From contig NC_085137.1 of NCBI RefSeq assembly GCF_035046485.1, positions 131,444,703-131,508,702 on the forward strand: a DNA stretch of 64,000 nt. The letters run 5' to 3'. The DNA is from Aedes albopictus (lineage: Eukaryota; Arthropoda; Insecta; Diptera; Culicidae). Under the pieces are notes generated by a model. It made no database searches. It saw only the letters and a list, made by a program, of their open reading frames with translations, and had not been told where the DNA came from. Shown here piece after piece: positions 23,046 through 33,099 of the stretch. A program made the translations under genes and the position numbers. Position 1 is the stretch's first letter, and each line of letters begins with the position of its first letter.

Positions 23046-23804
23046 CCCGTGCAAAAACAGAAGTTTAATTGCAAGAATTGTGTCTACGTTTTTCAATATT
23101 GAATGAATAGTTCGTTGTACAGATTTTGATACCATAATTTTGTCTGATCTGTCCACAATATTACCCTAATTATTATGCAAATCCTATGTTAATAAAAGTC
23201 ATGATAATTGTCGGTTTGAAAAAGTATTCGTGAAATGTAGCTCTCCGTATTGTCATGGTCGCCATGTAGTAGCTCGCAATTGAGGAACTACAGCCTATTT
23301 ATTGCACCCATAAACAAATAGAAATGCTCCATAGAAAATCAAAAAGCGCTCCATGAAGGTTGAACATATGTTCCATGAAAATGTGCAATGTTACCCATAA
23401 ATAATTGAAAACGTTCCATACTTTATAAAAAATGTACCGGTAAAACATAAAATTTTCTCATTAAAAGTGAAATTTTGCCCCAATAAATAATACTAAAATG
23501 CTCCATAATAAAATACAAATGCTCCCTAGAAAAATGCAAATGCTCCATAAATAATTAAAATTATACCCATAGAAAAATGGATGTTGCTGCATAGAAAAAT
23601 AAAATTGCACCATAAACAATTGAAATTGCACCATAGATAAAAGATATATGCTCCATAAGTATTATCAAAGTGCACCATGGAAAACATGAATTGCTCCATG
23701 AAAAATTGAAAATCTTCCATAGGTAGCATATTCTCATAACTTAATTTGACAGAGCTGAATTGCTTTACATTACACTGCTTAAGTGGTGCAAATGTTTAAA
23801 GTTA

Positions 23805-24036
23805 CGGAGAATTTTAATTTTTTTATGGAGCCTATTATATTTTATGTGGTGCAGTTTGATAATACTTATGGAGCATATGTCTATTTTCTATGGTGCAATT
23901 TAAATTTTTTATGGTGCAATTTTATTTTTCTATGGAGCAATATTCAATTTTCTATGGGTACAATTTGAATTATTTATGGAGCATTTGTATTTTTCTATGG
24001 AGCATTTGTATTTTATTATGGAGCATTTCAGAACTA
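23805..24036 (+). repeat. 21-bp tandem units TATGGAGCATTTGTATTTTTC
   Basis: At least seven units beginning TATGGAGCA, TATGGTGCAA or TATGGGTACAA follow one another at 21-22 bp spacing in the right arm; the mirror array occupies about 23490-23720 in the left arm. Because 21 is divisible by three, the array gives aromatic-rich heptad-like open frames on both arms, which are artefacts. The units could be subterminal binding sites for a transposase (inference). Confidence 0.75.
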
Positions 24037-24040
24037 TTTA

Positions 24041-24699
24041 TACAGCGCAACATTTTTTTTGTCCCAAGAGCAATCTTATGTGTCTCCGAAGGATTTTGGG
24101 CCGCTGAATCCGAATCCGGGCTCAGATTTGCTCCAACACGTCACAATTTTGAGCTATACCGCAATTTATAGGGCAAAATATGCAATTTTGGGCTTTTTGA
24201 CTGCAAGCCATTAAGCATGGATTTTTTTTAAGCAATCAAAAAGTTAATTGGTCAATTAACATCTAAATTAACGACTCATGCAAAATATTTGGTTTTACCT
24301 AATCAAATTTGATAGATTTAAGCATTTTATGTTAGTATGGAAACTTGCATGCAACTTTTGGAGGGTGACTTGTATGGGAAATATCGTACCTAACTTAAAT
24401 CGCTTAAAACTATCAAATTTGATTTGGTAAAACAAAATATTTTGCATGAGTTGTTAATTTAGATGTTAATTAACCAATTAACTTTTTGATTGCTTAAAAA
24501 AAATATTTCCATGCTTAATGGCTTGCAGTCAAAAAAGCCCAAAATCGCATATTTTGCCGTATAAATTGAGGTATAGATCAAAATTGTGACGTGTTGGCGC
24601 AAATCTGAGCCCGGATTTGGTTTCAGCGGCCCAAAATCTGTCAGAGACACATAAGTTTGCTCTTGAGACAGACCAAAAGTTAATTTTTGTTACGCTGTG
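24041..24699. mobile_element. TTA-flanked palindromic MITE, copy 2
   Basis: Same family as 5761-6423. The ends are TACAGCGCAAC (first base changed from C) and ...TACGCTGTG, with TTA at 24038-24040 and 24700-24702. The unoccupied counterpart in the opposite arm of the host foldback (rc of about 23470-23510, reading TATTTATTGG) shows that removal plus one TTA restores the arm, which proves the boundaries. Confidence 0.9.
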
Positions 24700-24896
24700 T
24701 TATTGGTGCAAAATTTCACTTTTAATGAGAAATTTTTATGTTTTACCGGTACATTTTTCATAAAGTATGAAACATTTTCAATTATTTATGGGTAACATTG
24801 CACATTTTCATGGAACTTATGTTCATTCTTTATGGAGCGCTTTTTGATTTTGTATGGAGCATTTGCAATTTGTTATGGTTGCAATAACTTTTTGCC

Positions 24897-24940
24897 ATTG
24901 AGGAACCCAGATGCAAACGGGTGTAAGCGACCAAACAATT
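24897..24940. repeat. Fragment of ATTGAGG...GGTGTAAG MITE end
   Basis: ATTGAGGAACCCAGATGCAA followed by ACGGGTGTAAGCGACC matches the end of the MITE at 31515-31790. Its other end was not found nearby, so this is a broken copy into which the 23289-24896 foldback inserted. Confidence 0.5.
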
Positions 24941-24959
24941 TTTCAGATTCCAAGCTTTT

Positions 24960-25345
24960 ATGAACATTTTGCCTTTCTCGTTCACCTAAGTGAACTCAAA
25001 GGCTATATGTTCACTCAAAAAACGAATTTTCGGGTCAAGGGTCAAGTCACATATACCAATCAACTCAGTTCGACGAATTGAGATGATGTCTATGTGTATG
25101 TATGTTTGTGTGTATGTGTGTGTACAAAAAAGTTTACTCACTTTAAAGGCACTTTCCATTTTTCGGATTATAACTCGAATCGAACCGGAATTTTACCGCA
25201 TTGTTTGCTATTAAAAATGGTCCGGATCGGTCAAGGCGTTCCGGAGTTAAGGCCATTTCAGTGATCCGGACCAACTGGTCGGTAGAACTAGCCGTATATA
25301 AACCTGAACCAAGCCCCATCATACGACACATCAAACTGTGCCGAT
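24960..25345. repeat. Probable dispersed repeat with TG-rich tract
   Basis: A stretch with GTTCACTCAAAAAACGAATTTT, CATATACCAATCAACTCAG and an impure (TG)n tract at about 25090-25126 has the look of a dispersed repeat I associate with mosquito genomes. No second copy or clean boundary is present in this window, so the call rests on resemblance only. Confidence 0.35.
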
Positions 25346-25371
25346 TTTTGTAATCTTTAGCATGGTTGACG

Positions 25372-25633
25372 TCTCCAGTTAACCTAGTGGTTAAGGCTAT
25401 GGATCGCCAATCCGGAGACGGCGGGTTCGATTCCCGTTCCGGTCGGGAAAATTTTCTCGACTCCCTGGGCATAGTGTATCATTGTACTTGCCTCACAATA
25501 TACTAATTCATGCAATGGTAGGCAAAGAAAGCTCTTCAATTAATAACTGTGGAAGTGCTCAAAGAACACCAAGTTGAAGTGAGGCAGGCCAAGGCCCAGT
25601 GGGGACGTAGAGCCATAAAGAAGAAGAAGAAGA
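25372..25633 (+). mobile_element. tRNA-derived SINE, full-length copy
   Basis: The head contains an A box (TAACCTAGTGGTTAAGGC) and a B box (CGGGTTCGATTCCCG); the body runs through CTCCCTGGGCATAGTGTATC and ends with an (AAG)n tail. A 13-bp target duplication flanks it: AGCATGGTTGACG at 25359-25371 and AGCATGATTGACG at 25634-25646. Structure and sequence resemble the Feilai-type SINEs of Aedes. Transcription would be by RNA polymerase III from the internal promoter, with mobilisation by a LINE partner. The minus-strand frame across it is a by-product. Confidence 0.88.
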
Positions 25634-25659
25634 AGCATGATTGACGAATTTTGTGCGGA

Positions 25660-26950
25660 AATCAACATTTGAGACCATAAATTGCACGATGTCGGCCCAA
25701 AATTCAAGATGGCGGCCTAATATTCAAGATGGCGTCTTCAAAATCAAGATAATAGCTGTTGAATGGCGTTTTAGGCTCTAAAACCATGCAATATGGGTAT
25801 ATTTGGTATGGGGCTCCAAAAATTGCGCCCAGAATATACAAGATGGCGGTTTAAAATCCAAGATGGCGGCTCAAAATTCAAGATAGCGGTAGTTTAATGA
25901 TGCTTCAGGCTCTAAAACCAAGTAATATGGATGTGTATATTATTGGCCTAAAATCCAAGATGGCGGCTCCAAATTCAAAATGAGGCTGTTAAATGAAGTT
26001 TTAGGCTCTAAAACCATGTAATATGGGTATATTTAGTATCGGGAAGAAGTCTGGACTTCAAAAATGGCGACCAGAACATACAAGATGGCGGTCTAAAATC
26101 CAAGATGGTGGTTCAAATTTCGAGATGGCGGTTGTTTAATGGTGTTTTAGGCTCTAAAACCATGTAATATGGGTATATTTAGAATGGGGAAGAAATCTGG
26201 TTGACAAAAATGGTGAACAGAACATCCAAGATGGTGGCCTAAAATCCAAGATGGCAGCTCCACATTCAAGATGGCAGCTGTTTAATGGAGTTTTAGGCTC
26301 TAAAACAATGAAATATTGGTATATTTGGTATGGAGAAGATGTCCGTAGTCCAAAATTGGCGACCAAAATATCCAAGATGGCGCCCTAAAATATCAGATGA
26401 CGGCTCCAAATTCAAGATGGCGGCTGTTTAACCCGAGAGCGGTAGCGTCGTGTACTGAGTACACGCACCATGAAAAATGCACGTTTTCGGTACACAGCGT
26501 GAGCGTGGTGTCGTTGCAGGTAATCAAAGACGCGACTGCTCGAGGGTTAATGGAGGCATTAGAACCATGCGATATGGGTATATTTGGTATGAGGAAGATA
26601 TACGGGGTCCAAAAATGGCGACCAGAATATCCAAGATGGCAGTCTAATATCAGAGATGGCTACTCCAAATACAAGATGGCGGCTGTTCAATGGAGTTTTA
26701 GGCTCTAAAATCATTGAATATGGGTATGTTTGATATGTGGAAGATGTCCGAAGTCCAAAAATGGTGACAGCATTATTCAAGATGGCGGTCTAAAATCCAA
26801 TATGGCAGCTCTGAATTCAATATGGTGGTTGTTTAATTGAGTTTTAGGCTTTAAATCCAAGAAATGCGGATTTATATAGTATGGTGAATATGTCCGGAGT
26901 CCAAAAATGATGACCAGAATATCCAAAGAGTTTAAGGCTCAATTATAGAA
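25660..26950. repeat. Tandem array, about 147-bp unit
   Basis: The landmark GTTTTAGGCTCTAAAACCAT recurs at about 25750, 25900, 25997, 26140, 26287, 26694 and 26840, with a diverged copy at 26555. Units also contain several AAGATGGCGGCT words, an internal short repeat. The spacing is about 143-150 bp apart from one shortened unit. One unit holds the TTAA MITE at 26432-26546. Frames of 73-103 codons on either strand are repeat by-products. Confidence 0.85.
26432..26546. mobile_element. 115-bp TTAA-flanked MITE
   Basis: The ends are CCCGAGAGCGGTAGCGTC at the left and GACGCGACTGCTCGAGGG at the right, with TTAA at 26428-26431 and 26547-26550. It splits the phrase GCTGTTTAATGG, which is intact in the neighbouring array units, so the empty site and the TTAA duplication are visible directly. 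TTAA targets with CCC ends are characteristic of piggyBac-type transposons. Confidence 0.9.
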
Positions 26951-27360
26951 AGCCAGAGAAACGATTTTATTAATGGTGCCATGAAATGGATTTTTGATAA
27001 ACGTATGAAAGTGCGATATTCATAAAAATGTCACTTGTTGAAATTGGTTTTCGAAGGCACGAAAAAGGCGCCATCAGTGCTAGGTGGATTAATTAGTTTT
27101 TTTTTTAAAATAAATTCAGTGTTTTGTGGTCAAAAATTAAAGTGAGTGTTGAGGGCAAAGAAGAAAAAATCGGATTATTCAAGTGAATATTCAGTGATTG
27201 TCATAACGATCTTTCTTTTCTTCTTATCATAACGCAAAATTTGCGCAGCTTATAGTAATTGTGGTCTACCGCAGACAATAGACGGTAGCGGAAGTGGAAC
27301 TAATTAAGGCAAATAATGATAATGAATCAATATTTGATCGACAAGTGTGTTATAACTCGG
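26951..27360. other. Unique interval
   Basis: No repeat pair or gene recognised. Confidence 0.4.
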
Positions 27361-27364
27361 CTCC

Positions 27365-28860
27365 TGGAGAAACCTCTTAAAATCCCAAAAGAAAGCACTG
27401 GTCTGGTCAGTGAAATTCCAGGTGACATTTCTGGAGGAATCCCTGGATAAGTTTCTGGAAAAAACATGCGAGGAATTACAAGCCGAATTCCTGCAGGAAT
27501 TCCTGAAGGAATACCGTTAAAAAAATCTGGTGGAAATCTCTGGAGGAGTTTACGAGTAAATCACTATTGCAATCTCCGAAGAAATCCGAAGGAGTTCATG
27601 GATTTATTTCGGGTATAATTCCTAGAAGAATTATTGGAGGAATTCCTATGGAAATTGCTGAAGAAATTACTCTTATTTCTGGACAAATCTATGGAGAAAA
27701 TCCTGAAAAAAGTTCTGACAGAATATCTGGAGCAATTCCTGGAGATTCCCAGCAGAAATGGTTTAAAAAATTCTAAAGCGATTCCAAGAGATATTCCTGG
27801 AAAAATTTCAAGAGGAACCCTCGGGAAATCCATAAGAAGAAGCCCTACAGGGAAATCTATAGTGGCGTTCTGGAGAAATCTCAGAGAAATTCCTGGATAA
27901 ATTGTTTGAGAAATTCCCGGAGAAATGACTGAAGGCATACATAGAGTTTTTTTTTGGGAATCCTCAGAGAGCTCCCCGGTGAAATAACTGGATGGCTCTG
28001 GTACGGTATCTGAAATAATACCAACAGCAGGAATTTCTGGAGGAATCTCAAGGGAAATTTGAGAAAGAATCTCTAGCAAAATTCCTAGATAAATTCAGGA
28101 TAAATCCACGGTGTTATTCTTAAGAGGAATTATTAGAGAAATCTCCACAAAAACTTCTGAATACGGCCCTAAAGGAGTTCCTGTAGAAATTCCTGGAAAA
28201 AGTTGTGCAGGAATTTTACCAAAAATTTTAGAAAGAGTTTCAGAAGGAATCCCAAGAAAAAACTTTTGGAGGTATCACAGAAGGAATGCGTTGGTAGAAT
28301 TTCTGGAAAAACAACAGCCGGAATTCCTGGAGTACAGTAATTTTTCGGTTTTATCACGGTCAAAACAAATCTTACCGTGAAATAAACGAAACCGTGAATT
28401 TGGCGAAACGAGTTATAAATGTCCATTTTTTATTCAAAATCGATCAATCGCAAATGTTATGACCCGTAATTCACATTTTCTATCTGCTCTAGTGGACTGG
28501 GCTATGTTACATTGACTGTAAATTCATTTCGGAATGCTTTAGAACAAGTGTGTTAAATCGAAACGTAAATCGTGATAAAACTGAAGTGAAAAGCGTGAGG
28601 GCGAGTAGTGATTAAACCGACTAGTAATAATTACCGAAACGCCACTGTAATCGTAGCAAGAAATTTCGGAAAAATTCCACTTTAAATTCCTGAAGGGTTT
28701 TCTGTAGAAATTCTTGGAGGAACCCCAAAAATATGTGAAACAAAACCCTTGGAGAAATCTCTGGAGGAAATTTTGTAGAAATTCCCGAAAGAATACAATG
28801 GCTACAATTCCTGAAGCAACCTCAGCAAGAAATCATAAATGAATATCTGAGAAGAAGAAG
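27365..28860. repeat. Degenerate GAATTCC array 1
   Basis: Words such as GGAATTCCTGGA, GGAGAAATTCCTG and AAATCTCTGGAG recur with a loose period of roughly 24-30 nt. The purine-rich strand is the plus strand. Stop-poor composition gives spurious frames, including the longest of the window (171 codons, minus, 27564-28079). It is interrupted by the MITE at 28335-28647. Related arrays lie at 33100-35990, 36990-37490, 45490-46760, 47440-48060, 48340-48700, 51890-52230 and 53220-53770. Confidence 0.75.
28335..28647. mobile_element. 313-bp MITE with TA target
   Basis: CAGT at the left and ACTG at the right are flanked by TA (28333-28334 and 28648-28649). The subterminal parts are inverted with gaps (TTTTTCGGTTTTATCAC at the left against GTGATTAAACCGAC and TACCGAAACG at the right). 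It lies inside GAATTCC array 1, whose sequence resumes on the right. A TA target suggests Tc1/mariner-type mobilisation. Confidence 0.65.
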
Positions 28861-29305
28861 AAACAAATTTAGCTTTTTTCCATATTGGGACGAGCTCAAA
28901 AAGTGATTACCCCAGCGTCACATGTTTGGGGATGTCTTATCTATAGAACTCCTTAGAACTAACAGGCATCTTCTATTTTTAGGCGAGAATGGCACCTGCT
29001 ACGTCAAGTTCCAGGTAAATGTGAGGAAGAGCAGGGAAGTGATGATTTCAATCGCTTGCCTACTTCAGGCCGTTGAGTTCTCTGCTCCTGTGCAGGGTCA
29101 TGTGAATACCGGAGTGTTGTTGGGAAATAGTTATTTTTGGCACAGGGTTCACGCATTGGTGCGTGGATGTCAGGAGGGGTAGATTGTTTGAAGATAATAT
29201 GGCACAGTTCGCTTGGTTGCATAACTAGTAAGAGTTATCGATAGATTGACACTGTGTTGAAAAAAAGTAGAATGAAAGAAAACGGGTTTTTACCATTTCT
29301 GATTC
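28861..29305. other. Unique interval with modest GC
   Basis: An 86-codon plus frame (28922-29182) and a 72-codon minus frame (29004-29222) overlap. Neither is recognised. The sequence looks like possible retroelement or exon debris but nothing confirms that. Confidence 0.3.
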
Positions 29306-29307
29306 TA

Positions 29308-30252
29308 AGGTATGCGCACAGCAAAATCTGGCCAAAGAAAATCAAGCAGTAATAATTCATTCCAACTTGTTCCCAAACCAAAAGCAATTATACGTAAAAA
29401 AGCATTAATTTACTTTAAATCAACATCAAGACATTGCTGATTTGACTTGTTATATCCGTCATCTCGAGTTTTGAGCTTGAGTCCTTCCGTAAAGTTTTGC
29501 ACAGTACCTTCGACCGCATGCCAAGAAATTTTTACCACCTATGTGTCAAAATCAATCTTATTTTTCGATGAAAGCTGTCGTTCTTGACATTTTTTGAAGG
29601 TTCCAATTCACGGTTACTCAATATTTTTCAATTGGGTTGAGTTTTGAAGTGTATGAGATTTTACGTTTTTTGGAAAAATGTAGTACAATTTCTACATAGT
29701 TTTCTGCAAACAAACGCAAGCATTCTCCGCCAAAAACAGGGGACAAAAATCAATTCAAATCAATACACAATATCTAAGCTTTTGAATAAGGGGTGCCAGC
29801 CATTTTTCCCGACATTTCCCGTAGTGAAAAAGATGATTTGCTGTGCATGTATTTCTAAAAGTTCGGTTTTTTCAAACCACAAATTCATATTGTTGATCAA
29901 ACTATGTATTTCTTGCCAAACTTCGATTTTTCTTGCTCTTAAGTTGATCTGCAACCTCTCCAGGTTGTAATGATGTATAGAACCGAATACTTGAAAGCTA
30001 ACTTAGGTCTGCGGGGACGGTCGCTTTAATATACATTGTCAGATTTTCAGCACGTTTGTGCAAAAACTTTTCGAGGACTTCTTGTTCCCTTGACTCTATT
30101 TTAAACACAATGTCAAAATACATCCCGAAGTAAATATTTTTCAATTCCTTACACAATAAGCTTTCATTTGCGCCAGAGATTACCACGATTCGTTGAAAAT
30201 AGAGAAATTTCTATCCAAAATGCGGTGGCTAGATTTTGCTGTGTGCATACCT
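29308..30252 (-). mobile_element. Decayed Tc1/mariner-type transposon
   Basis: The ends are AGGTATGCGCACAGCAAAAT and the complement AGGTATGCACACAGCAAAAT, extending for about 27 bp with two differences, flanked by TA at 29306-29307 and 30253-30254. The length (945 bp) is shorter than an intact element (about 1.3 kb), so it is probably internally deleted. A transposase remnant is readable on the minus strand (separate entry). This is the only element here whose superfamily is supported by protein as well as by ends and target site. Confidence 0.85.
29540..29765 (-). pseudogene. Tc1/mariner transposase remnant (DDE C-terminal part)
   Basis: From about 29765 downward the minus strand is open for some 40 codons and includes LRLFAENYVEIV, then, at 29641-29618, LNPIEKY followed by TGA in place of the tryptophan codon TGG. 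The LNPIE-x-x-W signature surrounds the last catalytic glutamate of Tc1/mariner DDE transposases (IS630 superfamily, including the mosquito D37E lineages). The glutamate codon is GAA at 29629-29627. The preceding aspartate, expected about 37 residues earlier, is not visible; a serine occupies that place. After the stop the same frame continues (VTVNWNLQKM) to a stop at about 29565. The protein is inactive: catalytic residue lost, premature stop, N-terminal part missing. Confidence 0.75.
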
Positions 30253-30299
30253 TAGTGATGGCTACGAATACACATGAGATGTGTATGTTGAGAACAGAG

Positions 30300-30405
30300 A
30301 GAAAGTAGATAGTACGATACAAAGTAGAAAGAATGGGGCTAGCCAGGAATTCAACCCAGGACCTTGTGCAGATTAAAATCTTTGGAAGAGCAATATTAAT
30401 GCCAG
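30300..30405 (-). repeat. tRNA-like (SINE head) fragment
   Basis: On the minus strand AAGGTCCTGGGTTGAATTCC resembles a tRNA B-box arm and closely matches AAGGTCCTGGGTTCAATCCC of the fragment at 61553-61625. The upstream A-box side is degraded. Probably a SINE remnant. Confidence 0.45.
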
Positions 30406-30559
30406 ATCTGACAGAAATTGATCATTATTCATTATTTCTACTTATTGATTGATATTTAGTCAAAGGCAATATTGCAATACCCTTCCAACCCTACTTCCAA
30501 CAATATTTAGAACCATGCCTCTTACTTTCCGCAAAAAAGAATTTCCTCGCGAAAGCTCA

Positions 30560-30965
30560 AGTGCCAAACCCACAACAGCACTCACAACACTTGCCTTCTA
30601 CCATGGTAGCTTCTCTAGGACTCGCACAACAGATCGATAACCGCCACACGACCAACAACGACGGACGACTCGAGTGGCGACGGCGACGACGTCCATCGTC
30701 GCCACGCAGCCCCCGCCGGTAGTCAGCACTGACTGCTGGCTGGTGACGGCCGAGCCGACGACGACGTTGAATCAGAAGAAATGCGAATCCAAACCATAAC
30801 CACGCCCTGAGCTGGATAAAGAGCGACAAAATAACAACATAAACTGAGCCTCCTGCTCCCACCCCCTGTGCCCACACGTCGCAGGGAACTATATTAGCAG
30901 GTACCCAACCTACCGTCTCCGATGTCCTTGCCGGTACGGGTTTGTTCGAATACCTGAGTGGAAAG
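30560..30965. other. GC-rich unique block
   Basis: Rich in CGACGACG and GGCGACGG words, without repeat partners. The 144-codon minus-strand frame (30557-30991) translates to arginine-, cysteine- and hydrophobic-rich sequence with no domain. It may be a promoter or leader region, or simply unique DNA. Confidence 0.25.
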
Positions 30966-31510
30966 TAATAGGAAAAGTCTAACTTTACCAAATACCGTAT
31001 GTGTAATAAGAAAATCCATGAACAGAGATAACTTATATGTTTGATGAAGTTAAGCTTGGACTCAGTGATGAGATTTGATAAATTATCGCAGTAGTTGGCT
31101 TATGCACTTCTGTAAAAGGAATACAAAATTGACGACAAATTCATCACAATTTTCTTAGAATTCAAAGATACATTCAAATCTAATTTTCCAATTAGAGTGA
31201 TAAAACAAAAATAAATAAATTAAAAGTATGATGCGCGATGCCATTTTAAAAGATTCTGAATAAAAAAGTTTTGGTTGATTCGACTACACAGATGGGTGAG
31301 ATTGAATTAGATGGGTGAGCTCGTTCCATATTATTTAAATAATAACTATATAATGATAGATCATCGCAAAAAAAAAATATTCTTGTAGTATTTTTTTCAA
31401 TTCTCTTCATATTTATCAAATTTGACTAGCCTTGTGGATGACTGTACGAGCCTTGATTTTTTTTTCACTTTAAAACTCTTTGCAGGTCGATCTTAACTTC
31501 CTCACAACAA
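30966..31510. other. Unique AT-rich interval
   Basis: Nothing recognisable; a poly-A/T-rich stretch. Confidence 0.4.
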
Positions 31511-31514
31511 AAGA

Positions 31515-31790
31515 ATTGAGGGGGTTAGAAGCAAAGGGGTGTAAGTGACAAAAACTCACTTTCGAGTAAATGCGGTTTAAAGTTTTTGACCAATTTTTCA
31601 TCCCATATAAAATGTATGGAGCTTCAAAATCAACCCAATTTTCTCTGATTTATTGTAATTTTTCCAATCATCGTAGAAACAATCTTAAAAAAGTTCCTGA
31701 AAGCTTGAAATCTGAAGAATTTTATGATATGCTCAGCTCAAAATCGACAAAATGGTCACTTACACCCCTTTGATTCTGGGCCCCTCAATT
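31515..31790. mobile_element. 276-bp MITE, ATTGAGGGG ends
   Basis: The left end ATTGAGGGGGTTAGAAGCAA continues with AGGGGTGTAAGTGAC; the right end is its reverse complement (GTCACTTACACCCCTTTGAT then TCTGGGCCCCTCAATT). The duplication is ambiguous because AATT is palindromic at both borders. The related fragment at 24897-24940 shows the family is dispersed. Confidence 0.7.
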
Positions 31791-32630
31791 ATAACTTTTT
31801 TGAGTTTTAATTAAATAAAAAAAAACTGTTGTTTGTTATAATTTTGTCATCCCTTTCTGAAAGGGTAGAACCCGCAACACAAAGGAACACAGCCGCATAT
31901 CGATCGGATTACCCCCTTTTTCCGGTTCGGGGTCTCCGGATGGCACTTGGCTTGGCACTCGTCGGCTTAGCAGATGGATGGAAATCCAATAAAAATGAAA
32001 ATTGCATAACTTGTTCACTTTCACCTGACTGGGTTGTGGTTGATGGTTGGTGATTCGGAGGGGTGTGATGCCACCACCGATCACCACCAGCGATTCATGA
32101 TGGATGGAAAAAGCGGATTTATGAATGTTGCTTCTTTGTGTATTGTTTGTGTGTGTTTTCATTTGCCTGTTCAAAAGAAAAACGGTCCGATTGCGATGCG
32201 AAAAGGTTTTCCAAGCAGCCTGTCCACTGTCTGGTGTTAATTTCGACCGATGGAAGCATGGATGGATGGATGGATGTAAGACTTGAGTAATCGATTGAGA
32301 TAACAAGATTGTTCAGACGCTTGTTTGAAGGAGGATTGATGGATTTACGCGATAATTGAATGATGGAAGGTTGTTCATGTCGAGTTTGTTCATTTCATTA
32401 GATGGATGGAAATTACAATGTGATCAGTCGTTTGGTAGTGATAATACACAGAGCTATTGGAACGGCATAACGGGCATCACTGTACATGAATCGACATTGC
32501 ACAGGGGATACACAACATTATTGGGACTAGTGTATAAATGCAAATACACCACTTCAGGGTAAAGTCTCTCTAAACAAAAATAAAAATTGGGACTGGCAAA
32601 ATTTTCACTTTTTGGATTTTGTCATGCTTA
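31791..32630. other. Unique interval with (GGAT)n
   Basis: GC-richer unique DNA at 31850-32220 carries overlapping frames on both strands (156 codons minus at 31836-32306), none recognised. A short (GGAT)n microsatellite lies at about 32258-32276 with scattered GATGGATGG words around it. Confidence 0.4.
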
Positions 32631-32640
32631 TCCCTGACCC

Positions 32641-32867
32641 TGGGTCTCCAGTTTGCCTAGTGGTTAAGGCTATGGATCGTCAATCCGGAGATGGCGGGTT
32701 TGATTCACGTTCCGGTTGGATAAATTTTCTCGACACTCTGGGTATAGTGTATCATTATATTTGCCTCACAAAATACAAATTCATGCAATGGCAGGGAAGC
32801 AAAGCCCTTCAATTAATAACTGAGGAAATACTCTAAAAATACTAAGTTGAAGCGAGGCAGGCCAAGA
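32641..32867 (+). mobile_element. tRNA-derived SINE, 3'-shortened copy
   Basis: Same family as 25372-25633, beginning GGGTCTCCAGTTTGCCTAGTGG with intact A and B boxes (GGCGGGTTTGATTC; one B-box substitution). It ends at GAGGCAGGCCAAGA, before the 3' segment seen in the full copy. CCCTGACCC occurs on both sides (32632-32640 and 32868-32876) and is the likely target duplication. The shortened 3' end suggests internal priming or template switching. Confidence 0.82.
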
Positions 32868-33099
32868 CCCTGACCCAGACTTTTATTTTTGTGTATTTTA
32901 ACTAATGCTCATTCTACACGTAAACATTCAAAGAGTTTTGCAAAACTTCCATGGATCTATCGAGTGGACTTGTTACAGAAATATTTACTTCCGTGGATCT
33001 CCTTTTCTAAGTACAGAATGATTTTTTTCAAAAGTTTCTTAAATGATACCTACAGCGATTTCCTTAAAAGATTTTTTCAAAAAATACAAGTGTAAATTG

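Larger units (their letters stand above)
23289..24896. mobile_element. Foldback element with 21-bp tandem repeats
   Basis: Left and right arms are reverse complements (TATTGCACCCATAA at the left, TTATGGTTGCAATA at the right). ATTGAGGAAC flanks both ends (23279-23288 and 24897-24906); part of this, perhaps 8 bp, is probably the target duplication, since the right-hand flank continues into a known MITE-like sequence. Each arm is built of degenerate units of about 21 bp. The right arm is interrupted by the TTA MITE at 24041-24699; the empty site is preserved in the left arm. No transposase. A hAT-type origin is possible but not shown. Confidence 0.7.

Noticed and set aside
23805..24036. CRISPR-like array
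   Set aside because: Units are contiguous, with no unique spacers of constant length; this is eukaryotic tandem repeat DNA.
23783..24171. Aromatic heptad-repeat proteins on both arms
   Set aside because: A 21-bp tandem repeat automatically yields 7-residue periodicity; the frames are mirror images.
25143..25472. 109-codon minus-strand frame with a counterpart at 54921-55112
   Set aside because: Both contain the same SINE head translated antisense; they are not genes.
27564..28079. Longest open frame (171 codons, minus)
   Set aside because: It lies wholly in a degenerate GAATTCC array; the translation is a low-complexity reflection of the repeat, with overlapping frames on the other strand.
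30557..30991. 144-codon minus-strand frame
   Set aside because: Composition is arginine- and cysteine-rich and follows CGACGACG-type low complexity; no domain, start context or splice support.
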